A stretch of 64,000 bases of DNA from Spirometra erinaceieuropaei (taxonomy: Eukaryota; Platyhelminthes; Cestoda; Diphyllobothriidea; Diphyllobothriidae), in contig CACRXP010000017.1 in NCBI GenBank assembly GCA_902702965.1, positions 977,993 to 1,041,992 on the forward strand, in the 5' to 3' direction. The position numbers were made by a program, and so were the translations under genes. The notes beneath the pieces are model-generated. The model did not search any database, was not told the DNA's origin, and saw nothing but the letters and a program-made list of their open reading frames with translations. Position 1 is the first letter of the stretch. Each line of letters starts with the position of its first letter. This document shows positions 11,027 through 23,096 of the stretch, piece after piece.

Positions 11027-11490
11027 TCATGAGTGAAGGTCGGAAACGCGTGCACCCGGAGTCCTCCCTGGAAGCCAATGGTCCGAAGAGCGTAAATTAC
11101 CTTGAAGTCACGGAGACTGCCGACGTGACAGTGGACGTCAGCTCGAAAAAACGCAAAGTTACGTCGCCCATCCACCTTCCCCAGGCGACAGCCGCAGACA
11201 CCGTCACCTGCCCTAGTGTCAGTCCCGCCTCTTCCCCCATACAAGCCAACGGGATCAGCGTCCCCAAGAAAACCTCTAATTTGCGGCAGGGTAAATTGAA
11301 CTTCCAGGAGGCAGCTGGTTCCGTACCAAAGACCGCCGCTACTGCTACAGTTTCCAGTTCCAAACCCAGTTCACAGTCGAAGCCCTCTGTTGCCGCGTCA
11401 TCAACAGAAACAGGGACCAGACTGAGGTCGACTGCAGCTAAGTCGCCAAAGACATCCAGACGTGCTCCTCCCGGGCGCGCTTCCACGTAA
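11027..11490 (+). CDS. pds5: PDS5, last coding exon (C-terminal tail)
   Basis: Opens after a textbook acceptor and stays open to a TAA at 11488-11490. With one base carried from the exon ending at 1063 the frame reads V-MSEGRKRVHPESS and continues for ~154 residues. The tail is disordered, rich in Ser, Thr, Pro and Lys, with a basic SKKRKV patch that looks like a nuclear localisation signal and a GKLNF motif mid-way, in keeping with the low-complexity nuclear tails of PDS5. The tail itself has no sequence conservation I can name, so its assignment rests on strand, position, splice phase and composition. An ATG at 11029 could also start an independent small protein. Confidence 0.6.
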
Positions 11491-12425
11491 CTTCCCGTCC
11501 TTTTTATTGTGTATTCTTAAATGCGCGTTGTGCACAGAAAATTCTTTCATGGTAGGCTGATACAGCGTGCTTTTGGGGCAAGCGAAAGATCGCCCTTGTT
11601 ATTTGGTCCTTATGCTATTAACCTTCACTGCACTATTAGCCTACTATAAGAGCATGCTGGCATCAAAAGAAATTCGAAGTCTGGACCCCTAGCGTTGAAA
11701 TAATTCTTAGTGTGGTTATTCTTGGCCCACAAAGCCACAGTTGTGTGTCATACAGTGCCACATCAGTCACCTCGATCTTCAGTGGCTGCTCTGGCTGGCT
11801 TACACAAGACATATCCAGTGACTAGAAGGGGCCTTGTTATTCTTTACGAACCGTTTCGAGTCGTGCTTTAAGCTGACCTGTTGGCTACCTTTAATAAAGT
11901 GGTGGCGTTGGCTTTCTGGCGGGAATATTGAAATGGGTGCGTGGGAGTTGCGAAAGTGCGCAAAGTCGTCATTGTCTTGTTTCAGATCAAACAGGATGCA
12001 AGACTTAAACTTGGGATCGCACAGTTTAGCGTGCGCTTGATTGCTTCTCCATTCTGTCGTAACCGTCTTCAGTTTGAAAGTGGTCTTAACTTTTCTGGGC
12101 TACTTTCTGAACCCGCTAAAAACGACGACCGTTTCACACCTGCCTTCCATTGTAACCAGCCCTAAACTCGTCACCCACGTCCGCCGGTATGCAGGCATTC
12201 GCCCTAAACTCCACCCTTTGCTCTTAATGGCCGTGAATTCGACCAGAGTTCCCGTTTTGTTTTCTAAGTGTACTCTTTTTCTTCCCCGTAGGCGAAAAGT
12301 CCGCTGACGCAAGTTTCATCATGGCCCTATTGCATTCCCCTCCACAAGGCAAAGCGTTGGTACACTCCTTTTATACTACACCGCCGTCACCCTCTACAAT
12401 TGATATATGTGAATAAACTTCATTT
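11491..12425 (+). other. Probable pds5 3' UTR region with poly(A) signals
   Basis: AATAAA hexamers occur at 11893 and 12412, downstream of the pds5 stop. No other coding segment is supported. Which hexamer is used cannot be told from sequence. Confidence 0.4.
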
Positions 12426-13150
12426 CGCCTGGCAGACAGCGACACTTGCTGCTCGATTCCGTACTTTTTTTACCCACCTGACGGATCTGTTTATGTATGA
12501 CTTTGAAGATGCCTGCGCGTGTTTACACGCGTGCATGTGTAGTTTACTATAAAGTAAAGATTTCCTATTTTACTTTGAGTGGAAAAACATGTAGAAAAAA
12601 ACAGACGAGAAAACCATCGTTGGTGTTGCGTTATCGTACAATATTCGCTCGTATTTGGGATAAGGACCCGGGGCACCGCAATAATCTTTTTTTATTATTT
12701 TCCGTTATCGACCAGCTGTACCCCGTCCTCGGCCGAGAAGATCTGCAGATTTCAATTAGCAGTTGTTCGTTTGGTCATTGCTGAGTTGCTGATCTCGGAG
12801 TGTCTAGAGTAAGAACTGAAAGCCGGAACGGGAATCACGTATTTCGTTCTGTCATCGGGTCATAACGACGAACATGTTCACGTTACCAACTTGGTAAATA
12901 TCAGTAACAGATTTTGCCCCTAACCTCATATTTACTAATACGGCTCCATCTCTATTTTCTCTGGTCACGGAGGCCGGCTCATATTTGTGAATGTGAGCGT
13001 AGACGGTCCGTTAGTGAGTAAACTTGCGAATTTTATGGTGGTGGCCGGTAGCGTTGTATTGCCAAAAACCAGTTTGAAAGAAGTCCATAGTGAAAAGTAC
13101 TAACAAGTAAGAGCGAAATTGTGTTGAGGGAAGAAAGTGACGTTCACTGA
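12426..13150. other. Intergenic, nothing recognised
   Basis: Short open frames only; no family resemblance and no repeat shared within the window. Confidence 0.4.
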
Positions 13151-13289
13151 TGTAGCGTCTCGGGGTGGATCAGGGCGACTCCTTGCATTGGAGCCTTAAA
13201 TGGGAAGATCTCTCAGGTTGCCGCGCACTGAAGAGCAATCAGTCAGGCAATACGGGGAAAAAGCAGCCACACCCGAGAACTCAAGGGAC

Positions 13290-13480
13290 CTGAGATTTGG
13301 ATCCGGGCAGTTGCCCATCAGGTACCTAAAGCAGTAATGCCGAAAATGAAAATTCCGGTTTTCGCTGTCCAATTACTGATTGCCCTTCGCTGTGCGACCA
13401 CCTGTCGGGGCTTCGAACCCCGGGTCCAGAGACGGGACTAAAGCGTCTATGCTTAATTCAGCGCCACTCTCGTATGGCTG
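13290..13480 (-). repeat. Possible tRNA-derived SINE
   Basis: On the minus strand a perfect Pol III B-box-like GGTTCGAAGCC (around 13412-13422) sits in a GC-rich hairpin GGGG / CCCC, about 30 nt after a weak A-box-like stretch. The downstream body has no match elsewhere in the window, so this stays tentative. Confidence 0.4.
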
Positions 13481-16020
13481 AACATTCGTGATGGCTTGAC
13501 TGGGGAGCTTTTAGCCAGTGCTGGATAGTCAACTTTCAGGGTTCCCCAGGGTTTCGGGTGTGGCTGGTTGGCGCTGGCCTCTGCGAATGTACCCAGACGA
13601 ACATTTTGGTCTGCGCTACCTTCGTTGGTAGTGTCCTTTCATTTCGAAATGTTTTTCAACTCTAGGCGCCTCGTTACGCGCAGTTTGATTATGGAGTTGC
13701 TATGGCCCTTCCACTTTGTTAACGTGTAGCCTGAGAAACGGTACATTAAAGCAAAAGGTAGGGCATCCTATCTTCATAAATACCTTAGAGATAACAGTTT
13801 CCCCTACCTACCTCTAACGCAGACCTCAGAGATGAGTTCAACAACTTAACGGTTCATTAGAATATTATTTTATCTAGCCATGCCTCTGCTCTCTAAAACC
13901 CCTGCGAAAATTCTTTGGGGACCGCTTCTTCAAGGCCTGCGTTGAACATGCATAGGTCACACCTTAGAAAGATGATATTTACGCGACAGCCACTTTTAGC
14001 AAGGACGATTTGACTCTTCAAAAATTAAAAATTGGCAAATATTAGGGGAACTGGGAAGCAATATCCTTTTTGACAAATGGCGGGAAAAGAGTCAACCGGA
14101 AAACGTTTCATTGTTGATCAGTTTTATGATCGCAGTCGTTATCAATCTGTTTTGCTTATCATGTAACTAAGTTTTCAATACCCTCTTCGTGGAGGGAAGT
14201 TTGTTTCGATTTAGAGGATTCTGAGAGCTCAGTGTTGACAACGTCGATGTTTCGAAAGGTTTTTTCGCCCATGAAACGCTGCAGAGATTCAAACGCACGA
14301 TAATCAGGTGCATAGGGAAGATGGGACAAAAGTTCCCACCCTAAATTTCGGATGTCGTTCTGGGTCTGTTAGGCTGGATGACACCTTTCCTATTGACTAG
14401 CGCTGAATATCTAACGGCAAGCACTTTGTTCAAACGTTCTGATTGTTAACTGGTGTTTTTGGCAGTTTTAAATAATTCATTAGATCCAATTGCGGAAGAC
14501 TCGGTGGTGGTAGCGGCGGTGGTGGTGGTGATTAGAGCGTTGGCTCAAACTAATTATTCAAATCTACCAAAACACCAATTAATTAAGTGAACCGGGCAGT
14601 CATCTGATGGAATGTAACTTGATTGTTTGGGAAATCCTGCATGGACAGTCAACTTACTGTCTCAAAATTGGTGGATCCCATACGTTGCAGTAATCTGTGT
14701 GGGTCACTTTACCAAAATGTGATTAAACTAACGGCCACCGATGGGGCTTCGAAGTTCAGGTAATTAGAGCATTTACTGCACTGATTGTTGGCAGTAGAGG
14801 TCTGATGTTAAGCCTGACTTTGTTCCAGTAGCTCAAAATGAAGTATGCCTACCATACTCAACCAAACACATAGCAAGACTTTCTCGGGCATGGGCCTGAT
14901 TTACGGCGTAGGAACTGGTGTATGACTCGTGGAAAGCCACCGCTATGTGAGCTTGTTTCGACATTACGAATTCATTTCTCATCTCCCGTGGCAATCCGAT
15001 GAGGAAACGGTTCCCTCTTGTCTCTTTAAGAGAAAAATACAGATTGTTGAACGCTGGACTTTGTTTTCCGTTGAGAGTTGGCACCTGACCCAAATCCCTT
15101 ATCTACTGACCCCTATCTGTTGAAGGTGTTCCTGAACAGTCGACCATAACGAATTTAGTTTTTCTGATAATTTCTTGAGGTTGGCGAGGATGTGTTTCAA
15201 CAGTTGTCCACAAAAGGTCGTTATCTAGCTTCAATGATCATCCCGGAAGGTGGATAACAGAGAGGTCAAAAACGCTCGACTGGAGTTTTGCAAATCAGCG
15301 CTGGCACTTGTGAACATTTAAGGAACTCTGACAAACGTCACAAACTTAATGACTATTGTTGGATTGTTTCCCTCGCGAAATTCATACAGCATACAATGAA
15401 ATACATAACTGCCTTAGGGCTTTGTCTCTCACTTCCCTACGCCCAACCTCAAAAAAGAAATTATGTCGAAATCTAAGACACATAGTTCAAATGGAGCAGA
15501 CATAAACACTTAATAAATTATATTCAAATTAGGACCACGTAAACGATATTACTTCCCGCTATCCCTAGTAAATTGGTACTTCTAAGCTGTTAGAAGTCGT
15601 AACCCATTAGCTATGCTGGAAAACGGAACAGTCGATTTCTGATTAAACCTGTGGTTTGGAATAATAAGGATAATAATAGCAATCTTGAATACACTGCAGC
15701 CTTTCACGGTCGAAGTTAGAAATGGGCGATTCCCTCTAATCCAAAAAGGAAAATCCTGAAAGGGCACATACCTCAGATGAGCATGTTTATCCTCACCTTG
15801 CGTAGTGTTTAATGGAACTACTAAATATTTGTTTATATGTGAGCAAACGAACTACGTTGTTGTATTAAGATAAAACAGGGCAGCGTTTGCACAAGTAATG
15901 CGTTTGTCGGTTGCCATGTGTCTGCGTACATCCTCAACCATCGACATACACGTGTTAAATGGAAGCGGATGCCACACCAGTCACTGCACCTCAATGTCAC
16001 TGGAACGGACCAGGAAGAGA
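13481..16020. other. Intergenic, nothing recognised
   Basis: A short GGT-rich microsatellite lies at 14505-14530. No coding segment has family resemblance, and I see no repeat shared with other parts of the window. Confidence 0.4.
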
Positions 16021-17520
16021 GTGAGCACTACCCACCTTATATCCAGCTCTCAGTTTCTAACCATAAACAAAAACACGCTAAAATCGTCGGTTGAAGGCTT
16101 GCAAACCGCCTGTCGCGAACGACGATATTCACCGCGTGACGCCAGTAGAGAGAGCATTGTGTTCTGTAGAGAATTGTTGAGGAAGAGGTTGGAGGAAGTT
16201 GACAGCCGGACGAAGACATGCGTCAGACACCGAAAGAACAGGCATCCGAGTGCCACCGGTACAGGTATCAGAGCGCCCTGTACGGAGGCATGTTTGAGTC
16301 GGCCTTGAAGTTGATTGACCGGTTGAAGCGGATGTGATTTACCGAGGACCAGACTGTTGCACAGGCAAGAGGCGCAGTGCTGCAGCAGACGCCCAAAGTA
16401 TGGCCATTACACACTACCTTCCATTGCACTTTTCGCTCTGAGGACAGGGCAATGTCAAGACGAGCGAAGTAAAGTGTGAACTCAACGGCTAACAAAGTTA
16501 AATCGCTCACCTACGCCTGCAACACACGGCGTGGTCCTCACTACATGTGCTGGGTTGCTGTAAAGGCAATACAGATTTTACATGGGTGAGAATGCCATAG
16601 AGACCAAATTGAGGAGGCATTACAGCCTGACTCAATCCCTCAGTTCCTCCATAGTTCTCGCCATGAGGACCGAGTTGTCTCGTTAGGTGGCCGCCTTCCA
16701 AACTACGACTCCTAGCACGTTGTGACAGATTCAAGCTCGTCAGACTTGGTCTAATGAGGAAGACGCTAATTTGCCGTGAGAATGGATTCCCTAATGTCAG
16801 TCTCTTTTTTAGTTCACCCCCGTGAACCGGTCAGCGATCTGGGCACTCGAGTTAGCTGGTGATGGGATTGGGCGCAGTTACTGACTGAGCTCGTTTCTCT
16901 GTGCTAAAAACGACCTGACCCTCGCCTCATATACCAAGGGACATGCTTCCCATGTGCGCTGGATTTGCACGTTCCGACGTGTGACGTTGAGTCAGCCATG
17001 CCTTCAAAGACGAAGCATACAGCGTGCTTACTGCACAAGAGATTCACGGGAAGGGGGTGGCGTGTATGCGCGTGCTTTGGAATAGGTTGATATGTAGCCT
17101 AGGGAGATGTGTGTTAGCGGGTAAGGCGAGGAGTGATGTTGGGATCAGGACTTCAATGTTAACCGAATGATTTTAAGAAAACTCATATAGTCGAATGCCC
17201 TTAAGCAGTGTGGGCAGGTGAGGTGTGTGTTATGAGCATATATTTGGGCTCCAGATGCTGATTCAGCGGTCACGGTGACCGACCAGTCCCTTCCGTGATG
17301 AGAAAGCGTGGTCGCAATGGGCAAGCTGAAGCTGAGTCCACGCTGCGGACAGCCAAATGTGGCAACGTCCTTCAGGGTAGTATGAGTGCTCGTATTGGTG
17401 CTGGCGCCCCTGCTACCCGTCCACATTTACCTCACGCACCGGCCTGATCGGTCACTTGCTAATCAGCCACACAGAGACTGACGAACCAGTGCTAGGAGCT
17501 CAAACATACATGCGCCTTAC
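16020..17520 (-). pseudogene. LINE-A copy A4, zinc-finger and 3' UTR remnant
   Basis: The minus strand of 16040-16760 carries LINE-A 3' UTR blocks (for example GAGTCAGGCTGTAATG and ATGGCATTCTCACCC, compare 28400-28450). Upstream on that strand, 17345-17160 encodes degenerate C2H2-like pieces, HAFSSRKGLVGHR and THLTCPHCLRAF. A plus-strand piece at 17434-17500, GLIGHLLISHTETDEPV, matches the LINE-A finger linker in opposite orientation, so the copy is rearranged. Confidence 0.6.
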
Positions 17521-17729
17521 CTGCCAGCAATGCACGGGAGAGGGAAGAGAGAGTGAGGGCGGCAGTGGGGGCTCCGTCACTATGGTCCTGCAGCCGTACT
17601 TGAGGAACAAGATACTGCTGAGCTACTGAATTACTTTGAGTAGGCGGGATTGTGTTGTGAGGGTTTACTATTACAAGGCACTGCTCAGCCATGGAACGCT
17701 CTCCCTCCAACCCCCTTCTGCATGCCCAC

Positions 17730-18510
17730 TCCTTCTGCTATAATCCAGTGAGTGCCTGGGCTGGGTATTTCAAAGGTACAGTAAGGACCGTGGGCTCAAT
17801 GTCCTTCGACCCCTTTGACGTTCTTGATGCCGTTTCCTTCTCCCCTAATCCAGTGTGTGGCAAGGTTCGGGGCGCGTACGGCTGCATGGCCTCTTCTTCT
17901 TCTTTATTAATCTAACGAATAACTAGGGTAGATGCTTCAAGGGCACCGTTGTGCACAAGTACTCAATGCAACTGGATTCCGTTTCCGTCCTGCTTGCTTT
18001 GACTTTTTCTAATCTAGCGAGTGGCGAGGCTAGGCATTTCAAAGATGCAGTTGAGACCATGTGCTTAATGCTCTTGGATCCTGTTGCCACGATGGCGCGG
18101 TTGAGACCAAATCGTCGATGCACATGGACCGCTTTGACGTTCTTCCTGCCATTTGCTTCTTTTCTAATCAAGTGAATGGCAAGGTTCAGTGCGCGTACAA
18201 CTGCGTTCACACCCCAGTGCTCATTGCACTTGCATCTCTTCCGTTCCCTTTGTGCTAGCTCTATCCATCTTTTCTTATGCAATGAGTGGCTAAGCCTGTT
18301 GGGTCCAAGTGGTCAATGCACTTGCATTCCGTTTTTGTTCTGCATTCTCTGACGTTCCTTTCTAATCCAGCGAGTAGCTAGGTATTTCAAAGGTACAGTC
18401 AAGACCATGTGTTTATTGCTCCTGTACCTTGTTGCCGTAATGGCACAGCTGAGACCAAGTGCTCAATGCCCTTAGACCCTTTGACATTCTTACAGCCGTT
18501 TCCCTCTGCA
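17730..18510. repeat. Degenerate tandem repeat array
   Basis: Blocks recur in order: CTAATCCAGYGAGTGGC, then GGTATTTCAAAGGTACAGT, then GACCATGTGCTCAATG, then TTTGACGTTCTT and CCGTTTCCTTCT. Starts are near 17739, 17842, 17910, 18008, 18160, 18270 and 18358, so unit length varies from ~70 to ~150 bp through internal deletions. It looks like an old satellite or minisatellite. Confidence 0.65.
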
Positions 18511-18519
18511 TTTTACGTT

Positions 18520-18954
18520 CTTCGCGCTGACCGTCTTCTTCCGTAGACTGTTCCACATTCACTACCATGCTTTCATCATTTGCACTTCAGCTTCATCTCT
18601 TCAAAAGTTTCCCTGTATACCTTAACACGTTCATTTTTTCGTTTATAATTCCTCAGCCATCCATTTGGCGTGTCTGACTACCCCATCCATAAAACCCCCT
18701 TTACCACCATTCCCGTATTACAGGCAGTCGCGGTTTAGCCATTTCAGGTGTGGCTGCAGGATCATATCCGACCCTTTCCTACTAACATGGAATACAAACC
18801 GCCTCCTTTTCGTGATAATATGGTCCCTTGTGAGGGGACGAGGTCGTGTGTGGCAAACGTAGATGGGTTGTTTAGCATCTTCAACCACTGTGCCCGAGCC
18901 GGCCTCCGATTGTCCGGACTCTGTCCTGCCAGAGGTCCCTGGTGGGTGAGAGTG
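18520..18954. other. Intergenic, nothing firm
   Basis: A stretch near 18680-18760 resembles 32345-32400 (CCCCATCCATAAAACCCC, TACCACC), hinting at another interspersed repeat associated with PLE-2. No coding evidence. Confidence 0.35.
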
Positions 18955-19830
18955 GGACAGATGTTACTCAAGTCTGCTCTCAAAAGGGACGAAAGGCCTA
19001 ACCGCACGGACACCAAGTCTTGGCGGGCACTTCCGTATGTCAAGAACGTTTCGGAAGCTGTCGGCCGCCTTCTCGCACCACTTGGGGTTGGAGTGGCACA
19101 CAGACCGGAGGCAACCATCAGGCGTCTGATCATGAAACCGAAAGACCCACTGCCACGGCTAGAAACGTCTGGAGTCGTTTATCGGATCTGGTGCAGTTGC
19201 GGACAAAGCAACTACGTCGGAGAAACCGGAAGACAGCTCCGAACGAGAATGGCCGAACACGCGGCAGCGGTGCGCAGAAATGACGCCAGCTCTCAAGTTG
19301 CGGCTCATTCGGCGAGACCCGGCCACACATTTAAATTCGATGAGGCCGAAATTCTCGCAAGAGGTGACAACCGAGTGAGCCGAGAGCTACTGGAATCATG
19401 GTTTACTGGCCCCCAGTCCATCAACAAGTGCAACGATCTTCCCATTCAATACAGCGTGCTGAGACTTCGTCTAGGCGGAGTAATTGGCCACGCGGGGAGC
19501 GCACTGGTGAACACTCTTCCCAACACCCGGGTCAACGCATCAGATGGTCGAGCAATCATCACGCCAACATCCAACGCACGTGATGAAATTGCGGCAATTA
19601 TCGACTCGAGTGTCGGCCATCAAGCAATGATCACCCCAAGTGTGACAATCCCGGATGAAGGGGGAAGCCGTGAACGTTCATAGGCATGCGGTAGAATGGC
19701 TGCTGCATCCTATAAATACCGCAGCCCCTTGTACAACAACCACTCGTTTCTGCTCTTTTGTCTCTGATGATGGATTCGAGTAGGAATCCGAAACGTCAGG
19801 CTAATAAAGCTCTTGTCCCGGCGATCGTGT
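18955..19830 (+). pseudogene. PLE-2 copy: RT thumb and intact GIY-YIG nuclease
   Basis: From about 18990 the frame reads SWRALPYVKNVSEAVGRLL and GVGVAHRPEATIRRL (RT thumb/linker), then a complete GIY-YIG domain: SGVVYRI, CGQSNYVGETG, catalytic-Arg segment LRTRMAEH, FKFDEAEILARGDNR, SRELLESWFTG, QSINKCNDLP, ending at 19683. GIY-YIG nickases open the target site for Penelope elements. The copy is 5'-truncated and lacks the RT palm. Its 3' UTR ends with a hammerhead at 19760-19801 and AATAAAGCTCTTGTCCCGG, matching the minus-strand copy at 8.7 kb. Upstream residues from 18748 are open but unrelated to Penelope. Confidence 0.9.
19760..19801 (+). ncRNA. Hammerhead ribozyme (PLE-2)
   Basis: Stem I GTCT pairs with AGGC; core CTGATGA (19764-19770), extra T, stem II GGATTC / GAATCC with loop GAGTAG, GAA, 2-bp stem III AC/GT, C at the cleavage site. 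All core bases present. Confidence 0.85.
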
Positions 19831-19869
19831 CTCCTTCTTCAAGACTACTTCCTGGGACTCGGCTCTTCG

Positions 19870-20950
19870 CTTCTATTGGCTCATTATAAACGCCGAACAC
19901 GGAATTTTGTCTCCCTTACCTACGGTATTAAGCTTCAAAACCCACTATGTTTGATGGTGACAACCGTCTTCATATTTCTTGATCACTTAACAGTCTTCGT
20001 CCCCTGAGACAGTGAAGGGAATATCTCCGAAGCGATACATTTGTTGTTCCCGCGTGTTTTGCCAGACCGCAAGCTTTTCATCGGCTTTATGCATCGAACA
20101 CGTGATCGATGCCGAAATCTCCAGTCAGTTGGCGGGCGGTTTTCAATCACTTCTCCTGTCTGTTGATCCATAGTTGATTTACGCACACTCCAAATAGTCA
20201 ATGAGGTTGACATTTAAAACTGGTTTATTTTATGAACTGCTGGTGTTCCCCTGTTTTAATGTGTAATTGTTTTGCAAAACCGTAACGTGCTGTTCTCATC
20301 CAATTTAAGCCAGCACTTAGTTGAGGATCAGTAATACGTGGTGTTGAAGAGAGGAGTAAACTTAACACCCTGAAAACAGTTTCGTGTTTCCAAAGATTTC
20401 GGCTTTGCGATCGTCCACAAAGTCGCTCATATCAGGCGACAAAAGATTTTCTGGCACAACGAGTTTCACCCCCATTTTCAAGCTGTGCAAAATATCAGCC
20501 AATCAGCATTTTTCCACTCTACACCGAATCGTTAACTGACCTCATCTTCTTCGCGTATCATCGAAAAAGCTGCATTTGCGGAATAAGCATGTAAATGTGA
20601 GGCGATGAAATTTCTTCACAAGAGGTGTCACTGCGCAAGTTAATAGCTGGCGAATTAGGAGGATATACGCAGTTTGGTAATTTCCGATGATCTTCGTAAA
20701 AGCACAAACTCCTTTCTTTGCAATGGGTGCGATCTCGCATACGCTCTGTATCGTAGCGAATTCCGCCCTAACGGATTACCCGTGTTGCCGGAGGAAGGCT
20801 AAGCTATGCAATGCATACTTATGCGCTGCCTGCTTTCCGCGCGTTGGCCGCTTACAGCGTGCGCTATTTAGCGAATAGCCAATCAGAGTGCAAGTGGGTA
20901 AGCTAGAAGGTTGTCGCTAATGGTCGACGTGACCATCTGCGTCTACTTAG
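19870..20950. other. Intergenic, nothing recognised
   Basis: No coding, repeat or RNA signal that I can support. Confidence 0.4.
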
Positions 20951-21502
20951 CTACAGTTAGTGACTTAACTCATGAAATGTGTCGAAATTTACGAATGATT
21001 GCCAGTCACTCGCAAATCGACACCATCTCATGAGTCCAATGTCTAGTTTAATTAAGTACATGATTAAAAGAAATAAAAACATAAAAAGAAATATTAAAGG
21101 CCGTGTTGCATTGTTTAGAAATGCCGATTTATATTGAAAAGCGCAATATCCTGAGAACGTCAGAAATGGCTGTAACTAAGGAAAGTTCGTTTCTAGATGT
21201 ATAGAATGTATTCCCATACCAAAAACGTAGTAAATATGAATGTAGACATAAAAACACGTCTGATAACAGTGTTTTAGTGAAGTTCACATCTAAATATCAT
21301 TTATTAAGTAGTGCGATTTCATATATGACGGTTTGTCAGCTGCCAACATTTTGGGTGTAGATTCCAAAACAGTTTTCCACTGATTCCTGTTTTTTATTTG
21401 TTTGAAGTAAATTAGATGGGATTCAACAAGAAAAGCTGGATTTGGCTTGGTTTCAACCGATGAGGACGTCGTAGGAACAAAAGTTTTCATAAGGCGACAT
21501 GT

Positions 21503-22945
21503 AGTGTTTGGATTATAGTACCGCTCATCGGATCCCCTACCTACAATTTAGTCAAGTGGCTGTACAAGCATCTGAAGCCGCTAACTCACGGATCTCGCTA
21601 CAGTATTAACAGCTCCCACGAATTCCTCAACCGGATTGACGGCCTCAATGTAAGCACTGATGAATGCTTCTTGTCTTTTGACGTCGTTGCCTTATTTTCT
21701 TCTATACCGCACGACTTGGCAATTGACTGCGTAGCCCAACGACTACAGGACAATCCTGTTGGTATCCCAGCGCACCACGTTATAGAACTGCTCCAACTGT
21801 GCCTTAAGAACTATTGTAAGTTCGACAATAAGTACTACCAACAGGTGAAGGGAAGTCCAATGGGCTCCCCAATATCCGGTCTATTCGCCGAACTAGTGCT
21901 ACAGCGACTAGAACATGAGGTTTTTCAAACTCTCAACCCCAAAATGTGGCTCCGCTATGTAGACGACACCTTTGTCGTAATAAAGAACCGCGACGTCGAA
22001 AGGCTACATCAGAGGCTGAATGAAGTCTTTCCGGCCATACAATTTACCCGCGAAGAGGCAGTAGGAGACAGTCTGTCGTTTCTGGACGTGAAAATACAAA
22101 GGCTGGATGACGGTAACCTCGCAACCAGCGTCCATAGAAAAGGGTCTGATTCTGAGATCATCCTCAATTATGGAAGCAATCGCCCTGCGGCTCACAAAAG
22201 AAGCTGCGTCCGAACCCTCTTCCACCGGGCCTACCGGTATTGCAGCAATGAAGATCGGCTGAAGAAAGAACTAGGCTTTCTATATCGGCTATTTCGATCT
22301 AACGGATACCCAGTCAGTTTCGTGAAGAACTGCCTCAGACGTCAGGCACAACCTCGAGACCCCTCCTTAGATGGAGAAACCGTGACGCGGAAATTCTTCT
22401 CCCTGCCCTATATGCAGGGGACCTCAGAAATGATCGCCCGTCAGTTAAGTCAGTTCGGTATTCGCGTTTCCCACAAGCCTGCATCCTCGCTGCGCACAGT
22501 CTTAACTCGAGTAAAGGATTCCATCCCCAAAGAGGAACAGACTAACGTCATTTATCGCATCCCGAGTGCCAATTGTCCCTGCGTATATGTTGGTCATACA
22601 GGACGACGCCTGGGAACTCGTATTAATGAACACAAACTAGCTGTCCGTCGCCGTGATCCACTGTCCCTCGTCTTTGCACACGCACTTCAGTGCGACCACC
22701 GTTTTAATTGGGATAACACCGAGGTCATCGCCACGGCCAACACAAAACGGGCGAGAGAATTCCTACAGGCATGGCACTCTAACGCGGATAGCATCAACCG
22801 CCATGTTGACCTAGACGTCCATTATGAGGGCCTAAGATCACGCCTCACTAAGCCGAGCCCCACGCCGCATCAGCAGCCGCTAATCCAGGCGCCCGCAGTT
22901 CTGCCAACCTACCATTCTCCCTCCCCTCCAACACGGGAGCCGTAA
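21503..22945 (+). CDS. Penelope-like reverse transcriptase / GIY-YIG endonuclease (PLE-1)
   Basis: Penelope elements copy their RNA onto chromosomal targets using a telomerase-related RT and a GIY-YIG nuclease. The frame is open without a stop from the element edge, so 21503 marks the truncation point and not a start codon. Order of motifs: IIVPLIGSPTYNL (fingers), SFDVVALFSSIP (motif A with catalytic Asp), KGSPMGSPISG (motif B), LRYVDDTFVV (motif C), SLSFLDVKI, HKRSCVRTLFHRA, thumb GYPVSFVKNC; then VIYRI and CVYVGHTGRRL for GIY-YIG, LGTRINEH (catalytic Arg), REFLQAW (catalytic Glu), INRHVDL. About 480 codons remain; the N-terminal domain is missing. All visible catalytic residues are intact, so this copy is young, but truncation makes it unlikely to act alone. 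Confidence 0.92.
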   Translation, partial: SVWIIVPLIGSPTYNLVKWLYKHLKPLTHGSRYSINSSHEFLNRIDGLNVSTDECFLSFDVVALFSSIPHDLAIDCVAQRLQDNPVGIPAHHVIELLQLCLKNYCKFDNKYYQQVKGSPMGSPISGLFAELVLQRLEHEVFQTLNPKMWLRYVDDTFVVIKNRDVERLHQRLNEVFPAIQFTREEAVGDSLSFLDVKIQRLDDGNLATSVHRKGSDSEIILNYGSNRPAAHKRSCVRTLFHRAYRYCSNEDRLKKELGFLYRLFRSNGYPVSFVKNCLRRQAQPRDPSLDGETVTRKFFSLPYMQGTSEMIARQLSQFGIRVSHKPASSLRTVLTRVKDSIPKEEQTNVIYRIPSANCPCVYVGHTGRRLGTRINEHKLAVRRRDPLSLVFAHALQCDHRFNWDNTEVIATANTKRAREFLQAWHSNADSINRHVDLDVHYEGLRSRLTKPSPTPHQQPLIQAPAVLPTYHSPSPPTREP

Positions 22946-23096
22946 CGGTCCCCCCCCTTCCTACCCTCCCGGCTCAGAACCCAGCATGACTCCCTACCCG
23001 CATCCCTCCTCACACGCTAATGGTTCGTCCGCCAATGTTTGCCCTGTCTAGTCTATTAGTCTAGTGTGACTGTCTCACTCTCTCTTTTCTCTTCAT

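Noticed and set aside
15898..16308. 136-codon plus-strand open frame
   Set aside because: It overlaps the minus-strand LINE-A 3' UTR remnant and has no protein-like conservation.
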